Positions 59,618 to 64,000 of a stretch of DNA of 64,000 nucleotides are shown one piece after another (the first letter of the stretch is position 1; every line of letters starts with the position of its first letter). This stretch comes from Serpens sp964410065 (lineage in GTDB: Bacteria > Pseudomonadota > Gammaproteobacteria > Pseudomonadales > Pseudomonadaceae), in assembly GCA_964410065.1 (NCBI GenBank), contig CAYPFO010000001.1, positions 72,737-136,736 of the forward strand, given 5' to 3'. The notes under the pieces were generated by a model. It had not been told where the DNA came from. It was given only the letters and a program-made list of their open reading frames with translations, and made no database searches. The translations under genes were made by a program, and so were the position numbers.

Positions 59618-59927
59618 ACCCCCTATCGCCATCGAGGTGGTTTATGCGCTGGCGGACAAACAGAAATTGCTGCGCATGAGTGTGCCGAGCGGCACTACTG
59701 TGCGCGAGGCTGCTTTGCGCTCGGGGTTGGACGTGGAGTTTCCGGGGCTGGATCTGGCGAGCAGTCCGCTGGGGATCTTTGGCAAGGCGGTGGCCAAGCC
59801 GGAGGAGCGCGTGCTGGAAGAGGGTGAGCGGGTCGAGATCTACCGACCGCTGATCGCCGATCCCAAGGAAGTGCGCAAGCAGCGTGCGGCGCGTGCGGCA
59901 CGCGCCAAGGCCGGTGAGGCGGACTGA
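59610..59927 (+). CDS. rnfH: RnfH-family ubiquitin-like protein (RatB)
   Basis: A 105-residue protein of the RnfH family with a beta-grasp fold (IEVVYALADKQKLLRMSVPSGTTVREAALRSGL, GIFGKAVAKPEERVLEEGERVEIYRPLIADPKEVRKQRA). The conserved pairing with ratA is the main clue; no biochemical role is established. Confidence 0.92.
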   Translation: MDKPPIAIEVVYALADKQKLLRMSVPSGTTVREAALRSGLDVEFPGLDLASSPLGIFGKAVAKPEERVLEEGERVEIYRPLIADPKEVRKQRAARAARAKAGEAD

Positions 59928-59956
59928 ACCACCTGGCCGCCCGGGCGCGTTAAACG

Positions 59957-60343
59957 TTACGGGCGGGGAGTGGTGGGAGCTGTGCCCAGAATGGCTTCGT
60001 CGCGGCTGACGCCGGGGCGGAAGTCGCCCGACATGCCGCTCAGTTGGTCGTTGCCATCGAACTCCAGGCTGATGCGCTCTTGCTGACGTTCACCGCCACC
60101 GGGCTGCATGCTGTAGAGATAATCCCAGCGATTGGCATGAAATGTATCTGTAATCAAGGGGTTACCCATGATAAACCGCACTTGGCGTCGGGTCATTCCG
60201 GGACGCAACTGGTCTATCATGTCCTGCGTGACGACATTGCCTTGCTGAATGTCGATTTTATAGACCCCGGGGAATGAACAGCCGGCGACTGCCAGGAGTG
60301 CCATCAGGCAGAAACTCGAGAGCAAGAGCTTGGTGTTTTGCAT
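59957..60343 (-). CDS. bamE: Outer membrane assembly lipoprotein BamE
   Basis: A 128-residue lipoprotein with signal peptide and lipobox LAVAGC (acylated Cys near residue 20), part of the BAM complex that inserts beta-barrel proteins. The SmpA/OmlA core VYKIDIQQGNVVTQDMIDQLRPGMTRRQVRFIMGNPLITDTFHANRWDYLY is clear. The start at 60343 directly precedes the signal sequence; the frame extends to 60535 without coding support. Divergent from fur. Confidence 0.94.
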   Translation of the reverse strand: MQNTKLLLSSFCLMALLAVAGCSFPGVYKIDIQQGNVVTQDMIDQLRPGMTRRQVRFIMGNPLITDTFHANRWDYLYSMQPGGGERQQERISLEFDGNDQLSGMSGDFRPGVSRDEAILGTAPTTPRP

Positions 60344-60437
60344 CGGAGGGTGACTTCCACTATCTTGGCCGGGCAGTTGACCCGGATCATACCCGTATGT
60401 AGGGAGCTGCGAAACAGCAGCCACGAGAAAGCTGACC

Positions 60438-60842
60438 ATGTCTGAAAACAACGAACTGCGAAAGGTAGGCCTGAAAGTAACTCTCCCGCGCGTCAAGATC
60501 CTGCAAATGCTGGATACCGCAGAGCGGCGGCACATGAGCGCGGAAGACGTCTACAAAGCATTGATGGAGGCCGGCGAAGATGTTGGCCTGGCCACTGTCT
60601 ATCGCGTGCTGACCCAATTCGAAGCCTCCGGTCTGGTGACTCGGCATAATTTCGATGGTGGTCACGCCGTTTTCGAACTGGCCGACAGTGGCCATCATGA
60701 TCATATGGTGTGTGTCGATACCGGAGAGGTCATCGAGTTCATGGACGCCGACATCGAAAGGCGTCAGAAGCAGATTGTTGAAGAGCACGGCTTTGAGCTG
60801 GTCAATCACAATCTGGTGCTGTACGTACGCAAGAAGTCATAG
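60438..60842 (+). CDS. fur: Ferric uptake regulator Fur
   Basis: A 134-residue metal-dependent repressor of iron acquisition genes. It begins MSENNELRKVGLKVTLPRVKILQML; the regulatory metal motif HHDHMVC (near 87-93) is intact; the C-terminal second CxxC found in E. coli Fur is missing, as usual in Pseudomonas. A terminator shared with recN follows. Confidence 0.97.
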   Translation: MSENNELRKVGLKVTLPRVKILQMLDTAERRHMSAEDVYKALMEAGEDVGLATVYRVLTQFEASGLVTRHNFDGGHAVFELADSGHHDHMVCVDTGEVIEFMDADIERRQKQIVEEHGFELVNHNLVLYVRKKS

Positions 60843-60857
60843 GCACATCCGAATAGC

Positions 60858-60888
60858 AAAAAGGCGACCCTTCAGGTCGCCTTTTTTA
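60858..60888. terminator. Bidirectional terminator between fur and recN
   Basis: AAAAAGGCGACC-ttca-GGTCGCCTTTTTT: runs of A and T on the two sides allow termination from both convergent genes. Confidence 0.92.
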
Positions 60889-60917
60889 TTGCGGTTTCGC
60901 ACGTCGGTTGCGCGCAG

Positions 60918-62591
60918 TCAGGCCTTGGCGCTGCTGATCATCTTGCGTGCGTGGGCCAGGGATTCCTTGGTCAGGTCGACACCGCCGAGCATGCGCGCGA
61001 CTTCCTCGATGCGCTGTGCCGACTCCAGGTGGGTGACGGCGGTGCGTGTCTCGTCGCTGCCGCGCAGCTTGTGCACGAACAAGTGTTGATGCCCTTGCGC
61101 GGCGACCTGGGGCAAGTGGGTGACGGTCAGTACCTGGCCGCCTTCGCCCAGGCGGCGCAGCAGCTGGCCGACCACTTCGGCGGTGGGGCCACCAATGCCG
61201 ACGTCCACTTCATCGAATACCAGTGTGGGCACGCGCGAAGTCTGTGCCGTAATCACCTGGATGGCCAAGCTGATGCGCGACAGTTCGCCGCCTGACGCCA
61301 CTTTGCCCAGTGGGCGCAAGGGTTGACCGGGGTTGGCGCTGACCTGGAACTCCACCAGCTCCAGCCCCTGGGGTTGCGGCGTGTCCTGCTTGCCCGCGTG
61401 CAGTTCGATGCTGAAACGCCCGCCCGGCATGCCCAGGCGCTGCATTTCCTGTTCGACGGCCGCGCTCAGACGCTGGGCGGCGTCGCTGCGCAGGGCGCTC
61501 AGTTCGGCGGCTTTGTCTTGGTAGTGGCGGGTATAGGCGGCGAGTTCTTCGTCGAGGCGTTCCAGCGCCTGGTCATCGGCGATCAGGCCTTCCAGCTCAT
61601 CAAGCAGACGTTGCTGCAACTCACCCAGCTCACTCGGCTGCACGCGATGTTTGCGGGCCAGGGTATAGATGTTATCAAGGCGCTCTTCGAGGAATTGCTG
61701 GCGCTCGGGGTCAGCATCGAAATGATCGAGGAAACGGTTCAGCTCGCCGACGGCTTCCTCGACCTGAATCTGTGCGCTGGCCAGCAGGTTCACGGCTTCG
61801 CTCAGCGCGCCGGGCTGGCTGCTGAAGCCGGTCAAGCGGCTCAGGCTGGAGGTCAGGGCCGAGAGGACGTTACCGGCATCGTTCTCGCTGCAAAGCTCGA
61901 CCACCAGGCGGCAGGCGCTCAGCAGTTGTTCGGCGTTGCTGAGGTTTTTGTGTTCCTGTTCCAGTTGCTCCAGTTCCTGTTCGCCCAGGGCCAGGTTTTC
62001 CAATTCTTCCAACTGGTAGCTGAGCAATTGGTGGCGCGCGCGCTGCTCCTCGCTGGTACTGGAGATGCGCTCAAGCTCCTGGCGAGTCTGCCGCCAGCGT
62101 ACCGCGGCGAGTTGTACCTGGCGGGCCAGTTCACTGGCGCCGGCATAGGCGTCGAGCAAGCGGTGATGGGTGTCGATTTTCAGCAGGGACTGATGCTCAT
62201 GCTGGCTGTGGATATCGATGAGCAGTTCGCCCAGGGCCTTGAGGTCGCCCTGTGGGCAGGGGGTGCCGTTGATATAGGAGCGTGAACGTCCTTCGGCGGT
62301 GATCACCCTGCGCAGGATGCAGGGGCCGTCCTGTTCAAGGTCGCGCTCGCGCAGCCAGGCCTGGGCTTCGGGAATTCGGGTGACATCGAAGCTGGCCAGG
62401 ATATCGGCCTTGTCGGCGCCGGGGCGTACCACGCTGCTGTCAGCGCGATCGCCCAGGGCCAGGCCAAGGGCGTCGAGCATGATCGACTTGCCGGCCCCCG
62501 TCTCGCCGGTGATGACGCTCATCCCACCGCTTAGTTCGAGATCCAGGTGTTCGACAATGGCGTAGTTATGGATGGACAGGTGCGCCAGCAT
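60918..62591 (-). CDS. recN: DNA repair protein RecN
   Basis: A 557-residue SMC-like ATPase for double-strand break repair. Walker A is GETGAGKSIML (residues 30-40), the coiled-coil arms span roughly 150-370, and the signature and Walker B (ASGGELSRISLAIQ, TLVFDEVDVGIGG) are in the C-terminal part. GGGAG six bases before ATG 62591 fixes the start. A LexA box 22 bp upstream places it in the SOS regulon. Confidence 0.96.
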   Translation of the reverse strand: MLAHLSIHNYAIVEHLDLELSGGMSVITGETGAGKSIMLDALGLALGDRADSSVVRPGADKADILASFDVTRIPEAQAWLRERDLEQDGPCILRRVITAEGRSRSYINGTPCPQGDLKALGELLIDIHSQHEHQSLLKIDTHHRLLDAYAGASELARQVQLAAVRWRQTRQELERISSTSEEQRARHQLLSYQLEELENLALGEQELEQLEQEHKNLSNAEQLLSACRLVVELCSENDAGNVLSALTSSLSRLTGFSSQPGALSEAVNLLASAQIQVEEAVGELNRFLDHFDADPERQQFLEERLDNIYTLARKHRVQPSELGELQQRLLDELEGLIADDQALERLDEELAAYTRHYQDKAAELSALRSDAAQRLSAAVEQEMQRLGMPGGRFSIELHAGKQDTPQPQGLELVEFQVSANPGQPLRPLGKVASGGELSRISLAIQVITAQTSRVPTLVFDEVDVGIGGPTAEVVGQLLRRLGEGGQVLTVTHLPQVAAQGHQHLFVHKLRGSDETRTAVTHLESAQRIEEVARMLGGVDLTKESLAHARKMISSAKA

Positions 62592-62613
62592 GATGAGCTC
62601 CCAGAATTCTTGG

Positions 62614-62629
62614 CTGTGTATTTATACAG
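62614..62629 (-). promoter_or_regulatory. LexA box of recN
   Basis: CTGTGTATTTATACAG fits CTG-N10-CAG exactly and lies 23 bp before the recN start. Confidence 0.88.
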
Positions 62630-62711
62630 TGGTCGGCGGGGGCGCTTCAAGCGTCCTTCTTCCTGCTTTGAAGAAAAAATTACGATGTTGGCGGGGGACG
62701 TGGGGGTGGGG

Positions 62712-62742
62712 GGGTTGAAGATGCAGGCGGCGCCCCCATATT
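62712..62742 (+). promoter_or_regulatory. Sigma-32-type heat-shock promoter of grpE
   Basis: GGTTGAAG (-35) at 62713-62720 and CCCCATAT (-10) at 62734-62741 are separated by 13 bp, matching the CTTGAAA / CCCATNT consensus of RpoH promoters. It is 55 bp upstream of grpE. Confidence 0.75.
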
Positions 62743-62796
62743 TGCCGGCATTCGACGCTGGCAATGTCCGGCATTCCCCTTTCAGAGGAGACTCCC

Positions 62797-63363
62797 ATGG
62801 CTGATGAACAAAACCTGGACAACCAGAATGCCGAAGCAGCCCCGGCTGCTGAGGTAAATGGCGAGGCGCTGGACGCCCGTATTCAAGAGCTGGAAGAGCA
62901 ACTGGCCGGCGCGCAGGATCAAGTGCTGCGTACTGCGGCGGAATTGCAGAATGTACGCCGCCGTGGCGAGCAGGATGTGGAGAAGGCACACAAGTTCGCG
63001 CTGGAGAAATTTTCCGCGGATCTGCTGGCCGTGGTCGACAGCCTTGAGCGTGGGTTGGAAATGACCAATCCGGATGACGAGGCGAGCAAAGCGGTGCGCG
63101 AAGGCCTGGAACTGACGCATAAACTGTTGCTCGACACCCTCAAACGTCATCAGCTGGAGCAAATGGACCCTCACGGCGAGCCTTTCGACCCGGAACATCA
63201 CCAGGCCATGGCCATGGAAGAGAGCGCGACGCTCGAGCCGGGCAGCGTGGTCAAGGTGTTCCAGAAGGGCTATCTGCTCAATGGCCGGCTGTTGCGCCCG
63301 GCCATGGTGGTGGTCAGCAAGGCCGCGGCCAACACGCCGCCGTCGATCAACGAGCAGGCTTGA
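62797..63363 (+). CDS. grpE: Nucleotide exchange factor GrpE
   Basis: A 188-residue co-chaperone that exchanges ADP on DnaK. The acidic N-terminus, long coiled-coil (ARIQELEEQLAGAQDQVLRTAAELQNVRRRGEQDVEKAHKFALEKF) and beta domain ending in VVKVFQKGYLLNGRLLRPAMVVVSK are typical. AGAGGAG precedes ATG 62797. dnaK follows after 97 bp. Confidence 0.96.
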   Translation: MADEQNLDNQNAEAAPAAEVNGEALDARIQELEEQLAGAQDQVLRTAAELQNVRRRGEQDVEKAHKFALEKFSADLLAVVDSLERGLEMTNPDDEASKAVREGLELTHKLLLDTLKRHQLEQMDPHGEPFDPEHHQAMAMEESATLEPGSVVKVFQKGYLLNGRLLRPAMVVVSKAAANTPPSINEQA

Positions 63364-63460
63364 AATTCATCAGCCCGCCCCCATCTGTGTGAACAAGCGT
63401 ATTTGAGCTGGCGCGGCCCGAAAAAGGGGCGCGGTAAAACCAAATTTCGGGAGAAATGAA

Positions 63461-64000
63461 ATGGGTAAAATCATCGGTATCGACCTGGGGACTACCAACT
63501 CCTGCGTCTCTGTTCTGGAAAACGGCACCGCCAAGGTTATCGAGAACGCCGAGGGTGGTCGCACCACGCCGTCGATCATCGCCTACACCAATGATGGCGA
63601 AACCCTGGTAGGCCAGTCCGCCAAGCGCCAGGCGGTCACCAACCCGCACAACACCCTGTACGCGGTGAAGCGTCTGATCGGTCGTCGTTTCGATGAAGGC
63701 GTGGTGCAAAAAGACATCAGCATGGTGCCCTACAAGATTGTCAAAGCCGACAATGGCGATGCCTGGGTCGAGGTGAAGGGCGACAAGATGGCCCCGCCGC
63801 AGATCAGCGCCGAAGTGCTGAAGAAAATGAAAAAGACCGCCGAAGATTACCTCGGCGAGCCGGTCACCGAAGCGGTGATCACCGTGCCGGCGTATTTCAA
63901 CGACAGCCAGCGCCAGGCCACCAAGGATGCCGGTCGCATCGCGGGTCTGGACGTCAAGCGCATCATCAACGAGTCGACCGCGGCTGCGCTGGCCTATGGC
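63461..64000 (+). CDS. dnaK: Molecular chaperone DnaK (3' truncated by window end)
   Basis: The first 180 codons of DnaK are present: MGKIIGIDLGTTNSCVSVLE with the ATP-binding phosphate loop, AVKRLIGRRFDE, and VTEAVITVPAYFNDSQRQATKDAGRIAGL. GGGAGAAATGAA lies before ATG 63461. The reading frame is open to the end of the window. It forms a heat-shock unit with grpE. Confidence 0.97.
   Translation, partial: MGKIIGIDLGTTNSCVSVLENGTAKVIENAEGGRTTPSIIAYTNDGETLVGQSAKRQAVTNPHNTLYAVKRLIGRRFDEGVVQKDISMVPYKIVKADNGDAWVEVKGDKMAPPQISAEVLKKMKKTAEDYLGEPVTEAVITVPAYFNDSQRQATKDAGRIAGLDVKRIINESTAAALAYG

Overview
The window is a stretch of Pseudomonas chromosome. This rests on the gene order smpB-ratA-rnfH-bamE-fur-recN-grpE-dnaK, an AmiE protein very close to the P. 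aeruginosa enzyme, a tmRNA tag reading ANDETYGDYALAA, LexA boxes of the CTG-N10-CAG type and high-GC codon use. It is a draft scaffold: there is a run of ten Ns at 40044-40053. No insertion sequence, integrase, CRISPR array, tRNA or rRNA was found; the only stable RNA recognised is tmRNA.

Layout. 1-1219: 3' part of an acetyl-CoA hydrolase/CoA-transferase gene, followed by a gene-poor spacer with two 86-bp direct repeats. 1933-8914: an OsmC-YcaO fusion, a membrane diguanylate cyclase, a SYLF protein, an M23 peptidase and an alpha/beta hydrolase, with two copies of an unidentified dispersed repeat. 9175-14054: NAD malate dehydrogenase, ppa, mtfA, ampD-ampE. 14251-16275: a chemoreceptor.

16307-29757 is a coherent aliphatic-amide island. 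It holds a response regulator and a very large hybrid kinase whose sensor is a complete NCS1-type transporter joined to a cysteine-rich module. Divergently come a five-gene urea/short-chain-amide ABC transporter (urtABCDE type) and then fmdA-fmdB-amiE-amiB (formamidase, zinc-ribbon protein, aliphatic amidase, AAA+ ATPase). The same palindrome, TACGTCA-NN-TGACGTA, lies upstream of the transporter operon (two copies) and of fmdA (one copy), which are separated by a terminator. This makes a candidate regulon of a transporter-like amide sensor. No AmiC/AmiR-type regulator is present in the locus.

29765-43005: a TatD-family hydrolase, a FixJ-like regulator, and a chemosensory operon: membrane MCP-like protein with a possible CheZ-like motif, CheY, STAS protein, CheA, MCP, CheW, CheR, CheB, REC-EAL protein, hybrid kinase. 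43030-48135: SOS mutagenesis cassette imuA-imuB-dnaE2 (minus strand) behind a LexA box, next to ssrA (tmRNA). 48803-49773: three tandem small exported paralogues, the middle one interrupted by an in-frame TGA. 49913-58465: lactate utilisation genes lldP-lutA-lutB-lutC-dld with the divergent GntR regulator lldR. 58524-64000: smpB, ratA, rnfH, bamE, fur, recN (LexA box), grpE (sigma-32-like promoter) and the start of dnaK.
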